Below, one piece after another: positions 34,879-44,041 of a stretch of DNA of 64,000 nt. Below the pieces are notes generated by a model. It made no database searches. It was not told where the DNA came from and worked only from the letters and a program-made list of their open reading frames with translations. Position numbers and translations under genes: made by a program. The stretch is from Sporomusa sp. KB1. Its GTDB lineage: Bacteria > Bacillota > Negativicutes > Sporomusales > Sporomusaceae. The stretch is taken from assembly GCF_007830295.1 (NCBI RefSeq), contig NZ_VLKC01000002.1:902940-966939 (forward strand), given 5' to 3'. The first letter of the stretch is position 1. Every line of letters starts with the position of its first letter.

Positions 34879-34896
34879 GGCATTTACTTAGAAAAG

Positions 34897-35442
34897 TTAA
34901 ATTTCCCCCCCCAATGCTTCAGCCCTCTTTAGTCCGTCGGTCTTCAGAATATCATCTTTATCATGAAGGCCCGGTACAATGATTATGCCGCTATCCTTCC
35001 AATTAAGAAATTCAGCAATTAGTTTATAGGACTTAACAATACCTTCGAACTTAGTTTCATCGTTAACACCTCCGCTGACTAGAAGCGCGCATTCTTTTAT
35101 CTTCAATGTCCTTTTCGATATTAAATAAGAATAGAACTTGTCAATAGCAGCTTTCAATTGTGCCGGAAACGAGAACCAGTACATTGGTGTTGCGAATACA
35201 ACCATATCGGCTTGTTCCAGAAGCGGCACAAGTTCATTAAAATCGTCCGAAACAGAACAAGCAGTACCTTTTTGGAAGCAATTTTTACAGTCTATACATC
35301 CCTTAATTTTTTTATCTGCGGTTGTATATTTTTCAGCCGTGTGTCCCGCCTGCCGGGCACCGGCAATAAATGCATCTGCCAACTTATCGGTATTGCCACC
35401 TTTTCTAGGGCTACCTGTTAAAACGAGTATATTTTTTGACAT
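34897..35442 (-). CDS. Flavodoxin-like NADPH-dependent FMN reductase
   Basis: 181 aa from the ATG at 35442, which has AGGGAGGAAT upstream; a longer frame from 35481 has no site. FMN loop LTGSPRKGGNTDKLAD, Cys-rich GCIDCKNCFQKGTACS (compare 30872-31501), second flavin loop FATPMYWFSFPAQLKAAIDK. Iron-sulfur flavoprotein-like; probably binds FMN and perhaps a cluster. Second copy of this family in 5 kb. Confidence 0.87.
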   Translation of the reverse strand: MSKNILVLTGSPRKGGNTDKLADAFIAGARQAGHTAEKYTTADKKIKGCIDCKNCFQKGTACSVSDDFNELVPLLEQADMVVFATPMYWFSFPAQLKAAIDKFYSYLISKRTLKIKECALLVSGGVNDETKFEGIVKSYKLIAEFLNWKDSGIIIVPGLHDKDDILKTDGLKRAEALGGEI

Positions 35443-35741
35443 ATATAGATTCCTCCCTTCATAAACTATCAATTTCTTCATTTTTCCCTGATTTGTCGCA
35501 GTATCTCACTTTAAACATTAAGTTTTGTTCATGGAATCGCTATCCGTACCATAATAATACATACTAATATCCCAACTTGCAAGTAAGCACTTTTTTGTGT
35601 TATAGTATCCATTTTTATACCGTACGTATAAAATCCGCTATTCACAGTATAATTCGCAAAATTTTGCGCGATGCCACACATACTTAATACTATTTTACGT
35701 TATGTCAAAAGCTATTCATGTTTCTTAGGGTATTGATAGTG

Positions 35742-35862
35742 TATAATAGTAACCGTGGTGGAATATGCTGGATATCCTTTAGAATTACGCTGGTTCATTC
35801 ACTGTGGTTTAAAGTTAACCCTTTCCATCTGGAAAGTGAACTCGTTTCAGCATAGCTGAAAC
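35742..35862 (+). promoter_or_regulatory. Putative promoter and leader with two hairpins upstream of the LysE gene
   Basis: TATAAT at 35742-35747 has only a weak -35 partner. Downstream two perfect small hairpins, CTTTCCA/TGGAAAG (35821-35836) and GTTTCAGC/GCTGAAAC (35844-35862), precede the GGAGGCG site. Neither has a T-run; they may affect mRNA stability. 35482-35740 shows no gene. Confidence 0.35.
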
Positions 35863-35897
35863 ATTGGGATTCAGTAAAAAATCGGAGGCGAAAATTA

Positions 35898-36533
35898 TTG
35901 GATGATCTTACCTATTGGCTACTATTCTTTTCAGCTTCACTAGCGATAAACATTTCACCAGGCCCTGATTTATTCTACATACTCTCCCGAACTATCGCTT
36001 GTGGTAAAAACGCAGGCATGGCTTCTTCGCTTGGCGTCGGCACCGGTGCTTTAGTACATGTGACTGCTGCCGCATTGGGGCTTTCTGCTATTCTTGCAAC
36101 CTCAGCTATTGCCTTTTCTGTTGTAAAATACGTAGGAGCTGCCTATTTAATCTACTTAGGAATCAAAAATTTGCACAGCGCCGGAGCTATCCCGGCGTTA
36201 TCTGCAGCAAAAATAGTAGAAATATCCTCATGGGCTGCATTTAAACAAGGAATGCTTGTTGATATTCTAAACCCAAAGGCTGCTATCTTCTTTATAGCTT
36301 TCTTACCGCAATTTATTCGTCCGGAAATAGGGGTTGTACCACTTCAGTTATTTGGACTAGGCATTCTTGTTATTTTAATGGGCTTTGTCGTCGAATTCTC
36401 TTTTATTTTTTTAGCTGCAAAAATCACTGGCTGTCTAAGGAGAAATCAGTCAATTAGCTCTTGGCTTGACCGTGCTTTAGGTTCGATTTTAATTGCTCTG
36501 GGAATACGATTGGCATTTGTGGAAAAAACGTAA
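35898..36533 (+). CDS. LysE/RhtB-family amino-acid exporter
   Basis: 211 aa with about six hydrophobic helices. The family start is clear: SLAINISPGPDLFYILSRTI at 15-34, then AACGKNAGMASSLGVGTGAL-like glycines and KYVGAAYLIYLGIKNL. The start is TTG (35898), with GGAGGCG at suitable distance; the nearby ATG is out of frame. Exports amino acids such as lysine, threonine or homoserine lactone; specificity unknown. Confidence 0.88.
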   Translation: MDDLTYWLLFFSASLAINISPGPDLFYILSRTIACGKNAGMASSLGVGTGALVHVTAAALGLSAILATSAIAFSVVKYVGAAYLIYLGIKNLHSAGAIPALSAAKIVEISSWAAFKQGMLVDILNPKAAIFFIAFLPQFIRPEIGVVPLQLFGLGILVILMGFVVEFSFIFLAAKITGCLRRNQSISSWLDRALGSILIALGIRLAFVEKT

Positions 36534-36547
36534 TAGCAGGTAAAAAA

Positions 36548-36583
36548 CAAGGCATGAGCCGTATTGAAACGGTTCATGCCTTG
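36548..36583. terminator. Bidirectional terminator between convergent genes
   Basis: CAAGGCATGAGCCGT (36548-36562) pairs with ACGGTTCATGCCTTG (36569-36583) with one G-T; T-rich on both sides. It separates the LysE gene from the long minus-strand cell-wall-recycling operon. Its core GGCATGA...TCATGCC recurs at 30829. Confidence 0.85.
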
Positions 36584-36584
36584 T

Positions 36585-37436
36585 TTACTTACTGCCATTG
36601 CCTTGTGTTAAATTATCGTATTTATCGGCCTGATTTATTGTTAGCTTGATATGATCAAGTATGTCAAGCAGGTGGCTGCAGCCCAAGGGACCACCAATGT
36701 AGCGGCCAAGTTCTTTTTTTGTCAATTCATTTAATGATTTTCCGATCAGAGCATTCAGTTGACCAATACATGCAAGACAGCTTGAGTCCGGGTAGCGTAA
36801 AAACTGTCCGTCACAAGCCACAATAATGCCTTTGTCGAGAGTTACGAGTATGGATAATTCATGATAAAAGTCGGCAAGCGTGCCGCACACTTTTATTTGG
36901 CCAGAGTCATCACTGAAGATGGTGGCGTTCTTAGTACGGTTGAACAAGTAATCAGTCCAGCTGCGGTTGCCCTCAATGTAACCGGACCAACTTTGCGTCG
37001 ATCTATCCATATGGGCAAAACGATAACAAGAGGTAGCCTGATTTTTCCGCCAGAAATGCTCCAACTCATCAAGGTTAGAATAACCTCTTTCTTTAAGAAG
37101 GCCAACTTCGCCCAACACAATACCGGCGATGCAGTCGGTCAAAAGATAGCGGGGCATTGGTCCTAAGGATTCAGTTGCAGCTCGCAACACCGGACCAACG
37201 TCAATATAAGCCTCAGCGCCACGCAGACCGACTACTTCGCCGCCATCATTCAGTTTTCCGCCAGGCGAATGGTAGATATCCCATCTGGCATCGGAAATCT
37301 TAAAGCTATTGGCTGATGCCCTGATTTTGGCGCTCGCATTCATAACGGTATCAACGAGATGACTTTGTGCTACTACTTCTTTCTCGCTGCTTCGTTGTAC
37401 TGTTGTAAATATGTTGCAGTGAAAATTAAATTTCAT
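36585..37436 (-). CDS. DUF2889-like protein
   Basis: 283 aa from the ATG at 37436, which has GGAGGTTA upstream. Contains GPLGCSHLLDILDHIKLTIN near the C-terminus and a repeated RGAEAYIDVGP-type strand pattern. This resembles DUF2889 proteins, whose role is unknown. It has no signal peptide. It lies last in the minus-strand operon, 83 bp after namZ, so it may be unrelated to wall recycling. Family assignment from memory of the motif, hence moderate. Confidence 0.55.
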   Translation of the reverse strand: MKFNFHCNIFTTVQRSSEKEVVAQSHLVDTVMNASAKIRASANSFKISDARWDIYHSPGGKLNDGGEVVGLRGAEAYIDVGPVLRAATESLGPMPRYLLTDCIAGIVLGEVGLLKERGYSNLDELEHFWRKNQATSCYRFAHMDRSTQSWSGYIEGNRSWTDYLFNRTKNATIFSDDSGQIKVCGTLADFYHELSILVTLDKGIIVACDGQFLRYPDSSCLACIGQLNALIGKSLNELTKKELGRYIGGPLGCSHLLDILDHIKLTINQADKYDNLTQGNGSK

Positions 37437-37519
37437 TAAATTAACCTCCGTTTGCCGCTGGTGATACAATCCCGTTAGTAAGCTTATTATCAACAACCGC
37501 ATAACCTTTTCAATAACTG

Positions 37520-38761
37520 CTACCGGTAAATATAATAGGCTTTTGCCATTTCTTTAAAAGCATTGGCTTCTTGCTCCCAACTCACTAGCAATTCATCTAA
37601 TGTATACCTACCAAGTCGCAGTCCGTCATCACCGGTAATCAAGTCAATCATCGGTGCTCCCTTACCGCTGAAGGTATAAGCAAACTGGCCCTCACTTAGA
37701 TCCTCAACAGTAAATAACAAGCTCAAGCCTGTCCTTACAGGCTTAAATGCCTTACGGTCAGTTACATGAAGTTGAACCCCACCGCACGTTTCACCGGAAA
37801 AGTTGCCAAAACGGGGAATATAGTACGCCGGACGGAAAACTACGCCCGGCAGTTTCATGGCGTTCATACGCTCAGCAAATTTCTCAGCGTCCAGCCAGGG
37901 AGCACCGACAAAGTCAAACGGTCTGGTTGTTCCTACGCCTTCCGATATATTGGTACCACCAAAGATACCTGTCGCCGGATAGGTTAGCGCAGTATCTGGT
38001 GTGGGAATATTAGGTGATGTCATTACCCACGGCAAGCCTGTTTCTTCAAAATACATCTCCCTGTTCCAGCCAGTCATTTCTACAACCGCCAAATCACAGC
38101 CAATCCCAAATTCCTGGTTAAATAGTCTCGCCAGCTCGCCTACAGTCATACCATGCCTGACAGGAATGGGGTACATCCCAATAAAGGATTCAAAACCATT
38201 TTTAATAAGACCACCTTCCACCGCTACTCCCCCGATCGGGTTGGGGCGATCAAACACCACAAAGGTCTTGCCATTTTCCTTAGCTGCTTGCATCGCGTAA
38301 GCCATAGTGTAGATATAAGTGTAAGAACGTGCGCCGACATCCTGAATATCGAAAGCAAGTACATCTATATTGTTGAGCATCTCTGGTGTTGGCTTTTTGG
38401 TAGCACCATATAAACTATATACAGGCAAACCAGTCTTAGCATCTGTAAGGCTGCCCACCTTGTCACCAGCAGGAACTGCGCCGCGAATGCCATGTTCCGG
38501 GGAGTATAAGGCTACCAGATTCGTTTTGGCTGCCAAAACATCAATCGAGCTCTGATACTGGCTGTTCATACCGGTAGCATTAGTGATAAGACCAACCCTT
38601 TTACCGGCAAAGAGCGCCAGGTGTTGATCAATATTGTCAATTCCCAGTTTAACCCTGTTTTTTTCCGGTTGTGAAGAACTGGCAAAGCCGGTAACACTTC
38701 CTATTAGTAATAGCGCGACCACCATGGCAGTCATCCATGTACTATACCGCTTATTTTTCAA
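37520..38761 (-). CDS. namZ: Exo-beta-N-acetylmuramidase NamZ-type (DUF1343, GH171), exported
   Basis: 413 aa. Residues 1-27 are a signal peptide (basic start, ALLLIGSVTGFAS). The DUF1343 core follows: LGIDNIDQHLALFAGKRVGL then ITNATGMN, LYSPEHGIRG, FDIQDVGARSYTYIYTMAYA, FDRPNPIGG and HGMTVGELARLFN. Characterised members release MurNAc from the non-reducing end of peptidoglycan fragments. Start appears to be TTG. In an operon with HPr, a phospho-glycosidase, a PTS, MurQ and an amino-sugar kinase, it supplies the MurNAc end of the pathway outside the cytoplasm. Confidence 0.85.
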   Translation of the reverse strand: MKNKRYSTWMTAMVVALLLIGSVTGFASSSQPEKNRVKLGIDNIDQHLALFAGKRVGLITNATGMNSQYQSSIDVLAAKTNLVALYSPEHGIRGAVPAGDKVGSLTDAKTGLPVYSLYGATKKPTPEMLNNIDVLAFDIQDVGARSYTYIYTMAYAMQAAKENGKTFVVFDRPNPIGGVAVEGGLIKNGFESFIGMYPIPVRHGMTVGELARLFNQEFGIGCDLAVVEMTGWNREMYFEETGLPWVMTSPNIPTPDTALTYPATGIFGGTNISEGVGTTRPFDFVGAPWLDAEKFAERMNAMKLPGVVFRPAYYIPRFGNFSGETCGGVQLHVTDRKAFKPVRTGLSLLFTVEDLSEGQFAYTFSGKGAPMIDLITGDDGLRLGRYTLDELLVSWEQEANAFKEMAKAYYIYR

Positions 38762-38795
38762 GCCCTCTTCCCCCTTGCTTCCTACAATTTATTAC

Positions 38796-39062
38796 TTAGT
38801 TTTCACCAAATCCGGATTTGATAAGAGCAATAACCGATTCCAGAACCTGGGCTTCCCCTTCACCATTTATCCTGACCACAATGATATCGTTTTGCTTAAT
38901 TCCAGCGCTCATGATCGCAAGAATACTTTTAGCATTATAGGTTTTATCATCCTTTACCAACAGCACTTCACCGGGAAAGTCACTGGCTGTTTTCACCAAC
39001 AAAGCCGCTGGTCGGGCGTGTAAACCTACCTTATTTACAATGGTTACAGTCTGTTCTAACAT
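38796..39062 (-). CDS. ptsH: HPr-family phosphocarrier protein
   Basis: 88 aa from the ATG at 39062, with AAGGAG upstream. Active-site VGLHARPAALL contains His15; the regulatory Ser46 region is YNAKSILAIMS. Carries phosphate from enzyme I to the PTS IIA component encoded in the same operon. An operon-local HPr next to a specific PTS is uncommon and could be a dedicated or extra copy. Confidence 0.93.
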   Translation of the reverse strand: MLEQTVTIVNKVGLHARPAALLVKTASDFPGEVLLVKDDKTYNAKSILAIMSAGIKQNDIIVVRINGEGEAQVLESVIALIKSGFGEN

Positions 39063-39106
39063 GAAAATTCTCCTTACTGTAATTTTTACCCCTACTGACA
39101 ATATGC

Positions 39107-39856
39107 CTACAAAGCGTCAAACCCGACCAACCGGACGTTATTATTATTAATGAACTCTCGTATTTCCACCGATGTCATGACTGCCAATTCTTGTTCCCGC
39201 CATCGATTATAAGAGCTTATATCATAAAGCAGTTGATCCGGCTCAGCTGGGTGACACATAATCTCCAGTGTACCCTGTGGGTGACTTTGGATAATTTGTT
39301 TTAAATTATTCATATTCGCACCCTGCTCATAAAATTCAAGTGCAATGGCATCAGTAGTTGCAACACCTGCCTTGCTAATGGCTTGTTGAACAACCGCATT
39401 GCCTTGCCGCAGCGGTGTACCGAGCTGCTTTGCCAGTTCGATGGCTATTTCCAGCACCTCGGGATAGGTGTGGATATGATGGTGGCTGTCTAAATGAGTC
39501 AAGCCAAGTCCGGTAGCCAAGAATTTCTCAACCTGGGCATTTAATTCGCGCTTTATATCAGCGGTCTTCATAAAGGTTACCGCCTCAGCCGCCTTACGCC
39601 GGAACCGTCCCTGAGCATCTACCAGACTAGGAACTTGAGCCGCCGGTATAATTGGTTGGCCAAATGTAAGGTTTAGGTGAAGACCAACCCGCTTTACCCC
39701 ATGCTGCTTAAGCTTTTCTACCGCATCCTGCGTATAGCTGGTGTTAACCATCAGGGTAGTTTCCGTAACAATCCCCGCAGTTAGTGCCTTGATAATCCCT
39801 TGGTTACAGCCGGGTGTTAACCCGAGGTCATCAGCATTTATTATTAAATCAAGCAT
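39107..39856 (-). CDS. chbG: ChbG/HpnK-family (YdjC-type) carbohydrate deacetylase
   Basis: 249 aa. Metal-binding motifs INADDLGLTPGCNQGI at residues 6-21 (two Asp), VGLHLNLTFGQPI, and THLDSHHHIHTYPEV (His cluster). In E. coli ChbG removes one acetyl from chitobiose-phosphate so that the phospho-glycosidase can act. It is placed directly between the GH4 enzyme and HPr here, supporting the same job for GlcNAc-containing disaccharides. Confidence 0.88.
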   Translation of the reverse strand: MLDLIINADDLGLTPGCNQGIIKALTAGIVTETTLMVNTSYTQDAVEKLKQHGVKRVGLHLNLTFGQPIIPAAQVPSLVDAQGRFRRKAAEAVTFMKTADIKRELNAQVEKFLATGLGLTHLDSHHHIHTYPEVLEIAIELAKQLGTPLRQGNAVVQQAISKAGVATTDAIALEFYEQGANMNNLKQIIQSHPQGTLEIMCHPAEPDQLLYDISSYNRWREQELAVMTSVEIREFINNNNVRLVGFDAL

Positions 39857-39878
39857 ATCTTATCCCCGCTTCCCCTAA

Positions 39879-41192
39879 TCAATCTTTAAATTGCGGTAAA
39901 TACGCCGCATGTAAGGACAGCAAATCAGCCAGCAGTTGTTTGGCTACCCTGACAGAGGGAATCAGCGGATGGTTAGCCAAAGCCTGCAGCGCTTTATTGC
40001 TATCCCCATGCACGCCAGCCTCTACAGCCAGCATTTCATAGGCCTTCACCTGTTGTACCAAGCCAGCAATCTCCGGCGGCAGCGTACCCACCGTTAACGG
40101 CATAGCACCATTTTTACTAATAACGCAGTTGGTTTCAATAACACAGTTGGTTGGCAAACCACTGATGGCTCCCTGATTTACAGTGTTTACTGTATGTATT
40201 TCCCGTTTGTCATTGTAGATGGCACTAATCAGAGATACCGCCGCATCTGAATAATAAGCACCGCCCCGTTTTTCCAGTTCTGCCGGTTTTTCCGCCAGTT
40301 CAGGATTCTGATATAGTTTGAATAAGCTTTCTTCAACAGCCTGAACTATCTCTGCTCTTGTCCCCGCCCCCCCTGCTGTCGCAGCGGCCTGCTCTTCGGC
40401 AAGAATCGAGTCTGTCATGTAGTAGTAGCGATGATAGGGACAAGGCACCATACCCAAAGATCGCAGGAAATCGCCGTCCCATTTGAGATCCGGGATATTT
40501 TTCATTGTGAGGGCCGCTCCATCCTGCATCTTTTCCAGAACACTAGCCGTAACATCAATACCTTTGTGCCATACCTTCCGTCCCCAGACCAGATGATTAA
40601 GGCCGGCGAAATCTATAAAAACATCGTTTGCATCGGCATCCAACAGTTTGGCAATCGTCATCTTCATATGAATAGGAACATTACATAAGCCAAGGCATTT
40701 TACCTTGGTATATTTTTGCACACTTTCGGTTATCAGACCTGCCGGATTAGTAAAGTTTATCAACCAAGCCTCAGGGCATATTTCCGTCATGTCGCGGCAA
40801 ATATCCAGAATAACAGGAATCGTGCGCAACGCCTTGGCAAAGCCCCCGGGGCCAGTAGTTTCCTGTCCTAATACACCATATTGCAAAGGAAACCGTTCAT
40901 CCCGGGCGCGCGCGGCCAGCCCCCCAACCCGAAACTGGGTAACCACAAAGTCAGCTCCTTGCAGCGCTGCCGCCCTGTCCATAGTAGTGGTAATTTTACT
41001 GTCCAATCCGACCCGGGCAACCATCCGGCGCGCCAAGGCAGCGACAATATCCAGTTTATGCTGCCCAGCCAAAATATCGACAAGACAGATTTCAGCAACA
41101 GGCAGTTCTGCCGCACGCCGGATAAAACCGTCAATCAATTCCGGCGTATAGCTGCTGCCGCCGCCAATAACAACAACTTTTAATCCTGACAT
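39879..41192 (-). CDS. GH4-family NAD-dependent 6-phospho-beta-glucosidase (ChbF/CelF-like)
   Basis: 437 aa, typical length. Rossmann start VVIGGGSSYTPELIDGF, then QFRVGGLAARARDERFPLQY, GQETTGPGGFAKALRTIP, FTNPAGLIT and CNVPIHMK, the Cys/His metal site of GH4. Cleaves phosphorylated disaccharides by an oxidation-elimination mechanism using NAD and Mn. Overlaps the end of the PTS IIA gene by 13 bp. With ChbG and a lactose/cellobiose-type PTS it suggests chitobiose- or GlcNAc-MurNAc-like substrates. Confidence 0.9.
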   Translation of the reverse strand: MSGLKVVVIGGGSSYTPELIDGFIRRAAELPVAEICLVDILAGQHKLDIVAALARRMVARVGLDSKITTTMDRAAALQGADFVVTQFRVGGLAARARDERFPLQYGVLGQETTGPGGFAKALRTIPVILDICRDMTEICPEAWLINFTNPAGLITESVQKYTKVKCLGLCNVPIHMKMTIAKLLDADANDVFIDFAGLNHLVWGRKVWHKGIDVTASVLEKMQDGAALTMKNIPDLKWDGDFLRSLGMVPCPYHRYYYMTDSILAEEQAAATAGGAGTRAEIVQAVEESLFKLYQNPELAEKPAELEKRGGAYYSDAAVSLISAIYNDKREIHTVNTVNQGAISGLPTNCVIETNCVISKNGAMPLTVGTLPPEIAGLVQQVKAYEMLAVEAGVHGDSNKALQALANHPLIPSVRVAKQLLADLLSLHAAYLPQFKD

Positions 41193-41521
41193 GAGGTCGC
41201 CTCCAGCTTGGCAGAAAGCTGTCTGATGGTTTTGTGCATTTCGATCATACTCTCAATTAGATTTTTCTCGGACATTGCTGTCATCAAGTGATCTTGCGCA
41301 TGTACAGTCAGCAGCGTAAGCTCCACTTTATTGCCCTGCGCTTCCTGTTGAATCATATCAGCCTGAACCCGGTGGGCAGCGCCTACTTCTTCCTCGGCTT
41401 GCTGTAGATGCTCGGCAGCCTTGATAAACTCTCCAGCCTGGGCGGCTCGCAGTGCATCATAAGCTTCAGCCCTGGCATTGCCGGCATGGAGAATAATTTT
41501 AAAAATTACTTCTTCTGTCAT
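41180..41521 (-). CDS. PTS lactose/cellobiose-type IIA component
   Basis: 113 aa all-helical protein. Phosphorylation site in LTVHAQDHLMTAMSEK (His in VHAQDHLM). HAGNARAEAYDALRAAQAGE is the conserved first helix. Accepts phosphate from HPr and passes it to the IIB component. Its ATG overlaps the IIC stop (ATGA), indicating coupled translation. Confidence 0.93.
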   Translation of the reverse strand: MTEEVIFKIILHAGNARAEAYDALRAAQAGEFIKAAEHLQQAEEEVGAAHRVQADMIQQEAQGNKVELTLLTVHAQDHLMTAMSEKNLIESMIEMHKTIRQLSAKLEATSCQD

Positions 41522-42786
41522 TTTAATTCCTCCTCCAGTTCCCCTGCCATGCCTTCTCTGCTGAGTTTGCGTTCATAGGCTCTGAGGAACGGATAATAAA
41601 GTGCAGCAGCAATTATAATGTTAACAAATACCAACACAATTGCCCGCCAGTCACCGCCTGTGGCAAGGTATGCCCCGACAGGTGCAGGCAGGGTCCAGGG
41701 TACAAGTATATAAGGCTTATTCACTAAGCCAATATCCATAACAAAATAAGTAAGAATCGCGATAGCGACCGGACTAAGCAGAAACGGTAAAAACAAAAGC
41801 GGATTAAGCATAATTGGGACCCCAAAGATAACTGGCTCATTGATATTGCAGATTCCCGGCAAAAAAGTGACCCGGCTCATACTTTTGAGATAAGGAGCTT
41901 TAGAAAAAAGCATAATCAGTACTAAACCGAGAGAAGCTCCTGAGCCGCCAATCCAAACAAACCACTGAAAAAAAGGCTCTGGCGCAATATTAGGAATAGG
42001 CTGCCCGGCAGCCGCGGCCGCGATATTCTGGTCAAGCAACACCAGCCACACCGGCCGGGCTACGCTGCCAACCACCGAATCACCATGAATACCGGTTGCC
42101 CAAAGCAAAGTTATAATAACAATGGGTACTAAGATCCCGGCTAACGTGTTGCCTGCCAGCACTAACGGCTGAAATAATTCCAATACAAAATGATGAATAT
42201 CAAACCCGATAAAATCCCGCACGAACCAGACTGCCGGTATAATAACGGCTGCCGGTATGAGAGCCTCAAATGACTTGGCAACCGATTCCGGCACTCCGTC
42301 CGGCATCTTTATCGTTAGCTTGCGGGTCTTGGCAAACCGCAGCACCTCTACAGCAAAAATCGCCATGATAATAGCGACAAACATACTGCCGCCTCCGAGA
42401 TTTTCCATTAGCAGTGCCATTCCCTTATCCGGGTAAGTAACCGGCACGCTTGTCAGTAAAAAGGCAGCCATTGCCAAAATTCCGCCTGACACTCCATCAA
42501 GTTTATATGATTTTGCAAGATGATACCCAATACTGTGACAAGCGTAAAGAGCCATCAATCCCATAGTTAACCGGAAAGGTATGAGGATTTGGCCTGTATA
42601 GGGTTTGATAGCCGCCGCCAGGGCCGGAAACGGGGGAAAAGCCAGGATCAAAAAGAAACTACCAACAATAATGAGTGGTATAGTAGAAATAATCCCATCA
42701 CGCACTGCGCGAAGATGTCGCTGCTCTGACAGCTTGGTCATAACAGGTATCAGATATTTATCAAGCAGTGCAAAGAATTTGTGCAT
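41518..42786 (-). CDS. PTS cellobiose/lactose-type IIC permease
   Basis: 422 aa, about ten membrane segments. Family marks: HLRAVRDGIISTIPLIIVGS near the start, NINEPVIFGVPIMLNPLLFL near residue 320, and PYILVPWTLPAPVGAYLATG. Imports and phosphorylates a beta-disaccharide or amino sugar together with the IIB and IIA products. Neighbour genes indicate chitobiose or peptidoglycan sugars. Confidence 0.93.
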   Translation of the reverse strand: MHKFFALLDKYLIPVMTKLSEQRHLRAVRDGIISTIPLIIVGSFFLILAFPPFPALAAAIKPYTGQILIPFRLTMGLMALYACHSIGYHLAKSYKLDGVSGGILAMAAFLLTSVPVTYPDKGMALLMENLGGGSMFVAIIMAIFAVEVLRFAKTRKLTIKMPDGVPESVAKSFEALIPAAVIIPAVWFVRDFIGFDIHHFVLELFQPLVLAGNTLAGILVPIVIITLLWATGIHGDSVVGSVARPVWLVLLDQNIAAAAAGQPIPNIAPEPFFQWFVWIGGSGASLGLVLIMLFSKAPYLKSMSRVTFLPGICNINEPVIFGVPIMLNPLLFLPFLLSPVAIAILTYFVMDIGLVNKPYILVPWTLPAPVGAYLATGGDWRAIVLVFVNIIIAAALYYPFLRAYERKLSREGMAGELEEELK

Positions 42787-42798
42787 CTTCTCTCCTGC

Positions 42799-43104
42799 CT
42801 AACCCAATATCTTCTTAACTTCGGCTAAAATGATGGCTCCGCCCATCGGGTTATACCCTTGCGGCGGAATAATGGCCACAGGAACATTATATTCTGCCGC
42901 GGCCTCCTGGAAAAAGGCAGCACGGTGCCGCACCTGAGGCGCTACCAACGCTATATCCCAGCCATTTTTGAGCTCCTCGCCAAATTCACCACTGCCTACC
43001 GACTTAACAGTAACCACCTGACCCGTCTTAGCGGCTTCCTTTTCAATTGCTTTAACTACAATAGAACTCGACATGCCGCCAGAACATACCAATAATAACT
43101 TCAT
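42799..43104 (-). CDS. PTS lactose/cellobiose-type IIB component
   Basis: 101 aa. Active-site Cys in LLLVCSGGMSSSIVVKAIEK, the P-loop of cellobiose IIB, followed by GWDIALVAPQVRHRAAFFQE. Donates phosphate to the sugar bound by IIC. Its ATG overlaps the murQ stop by 4 bp. Confidence 0.94.
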   Translation of the reverse strand: MKLLLVCSGGMSSSIVVKAIEKEAAKTGQVVTVKSVGSGEFGEELKNGWDIALVAPQVRHRAAFFQEAAAEYNVPVAIIPPQGYNPMGGAIILAEVKKILG

Positions 43105-44024
43105 CTTTCCATCCTCTTTTCATCTATGATCGCCCTACGAATAAAACCACCAACTGCCGCCAGATAGCAGGAAGCCTGTACGGCAGAACAATCCCGTTTA
43201 ATCATGACAATAGCTGTCTTGGGATTCATCCCTGCCTGAACAAGAATTTCGCCAGCCCGCTCACAGCTTACTCCTGTTGCCTGCGCGACAATCTGTTTGG
43301 CTCTTTCGACCAGTTTGGCATTAGTCGGCTTTACATCGACCATTAAATTGCCGTACACCTTTCCCAACCGAACCATGGTTGCCGTTGTCAGCATATTAAG
43401 TACCAGCTTCTGGGCCGTGCCAGCCTTCATCCGGGTAGATCCGGTGATTACCTCCGGCCCAACCAATGGAGTAATGGCAAGCTTAGCCACCTTGCCAATC
43501 TCCGAATTCGGAGTGCAGCTTATGGCGACCGTACAAGCGCCAACCGTATTGGCATATTTCAAGCCACCAAGGACATAAGGAGTTCTGCCGCTGGCTGCCA
43601 GACCAACAACCACATCCTTCGCTGTAAGTTTCACTAATTGCAATTGAATAACTGCGCCGCTAATCTCGTCTTCGGCTCCTTCTATCGCCTTTACCAGAGC
43701 TGTATCACCCCCGGCAATTAACCCGATTATCCGATCCGGCTCAACGCCAAAGGTCGGCGGACACTCGGCGGCGTCCAGTACGCCTAGCCGCCCGCTGGTT
43801 CCGGCGCCTATGTAAATCAATCGTCCGTCAGTTTGCAGTGCTGCTGCTATTTTATCAACCGCTAAGGCAATATGGGGTATTTCCTCTGCCACCGCCGCAG
43901 CCACTGTCTTGTCCTCCGCATTGATGGCTTCGAGCAATTGGCTTGTAGTCAGCTTATCCATATTCACCGTTTGCGGGTTGACCGCTTCGGTAAGCAAGTC
44001 TTCTATTTTTACACCCAATCTCAT
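43101..44024 (-). CDS. murQ: N-acetylmuramic acid 6-phosphate etherase
   Basis: 307 aa from the ATG at 44024, which aligns with the E. coli MurQ start; an upstream in-frame ATG at 44063 overlaps the kinase gene. SIS-domain motifs: RLIYIGAGTSGRLGVLDAAE, CPPTFGVEPDRIIGLIAGGD, ITGSTRMKAGTAQKLVLNML. Cleaves the lactyl ether of MurNAc-6-P to GlcNAc-6-P and D-lactate. Its presence fixes the operon as cell-wall recycling. The C-terminus has the usual NPKTAIVMIK region. Confidence 0.94.
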   Translation of the reverse strand: MRLGVKIEDLLTEAVNPQTVNMDKLTTSQLLEAINAEDKTVAAAVAEEIPHIALAVDKIAAALQTDGRLIYIGAGTSGRLGVLDAAECPPTFGVEPDRIIGLIAGGDTALVKAIEGAEDEISGAVIQLQLVKLTAKDVVVGLAASGRTPYVLGGLKYANTVGACTVAISCTPNSEIGKVAKLAITPLVGPEVITGSTRMKAGTAQKLVLNMLTTATMVRLGKVYGNLMVDVKPTNAKLVERAKQIVAQATGVSCERAGEILVQAGMNPKTAIVMIKRDCSAVQASCYLAAVGGFIRRAIIDEKRMER

Positions 44025-44041
44025 CGCCCCCAACCGAATTT

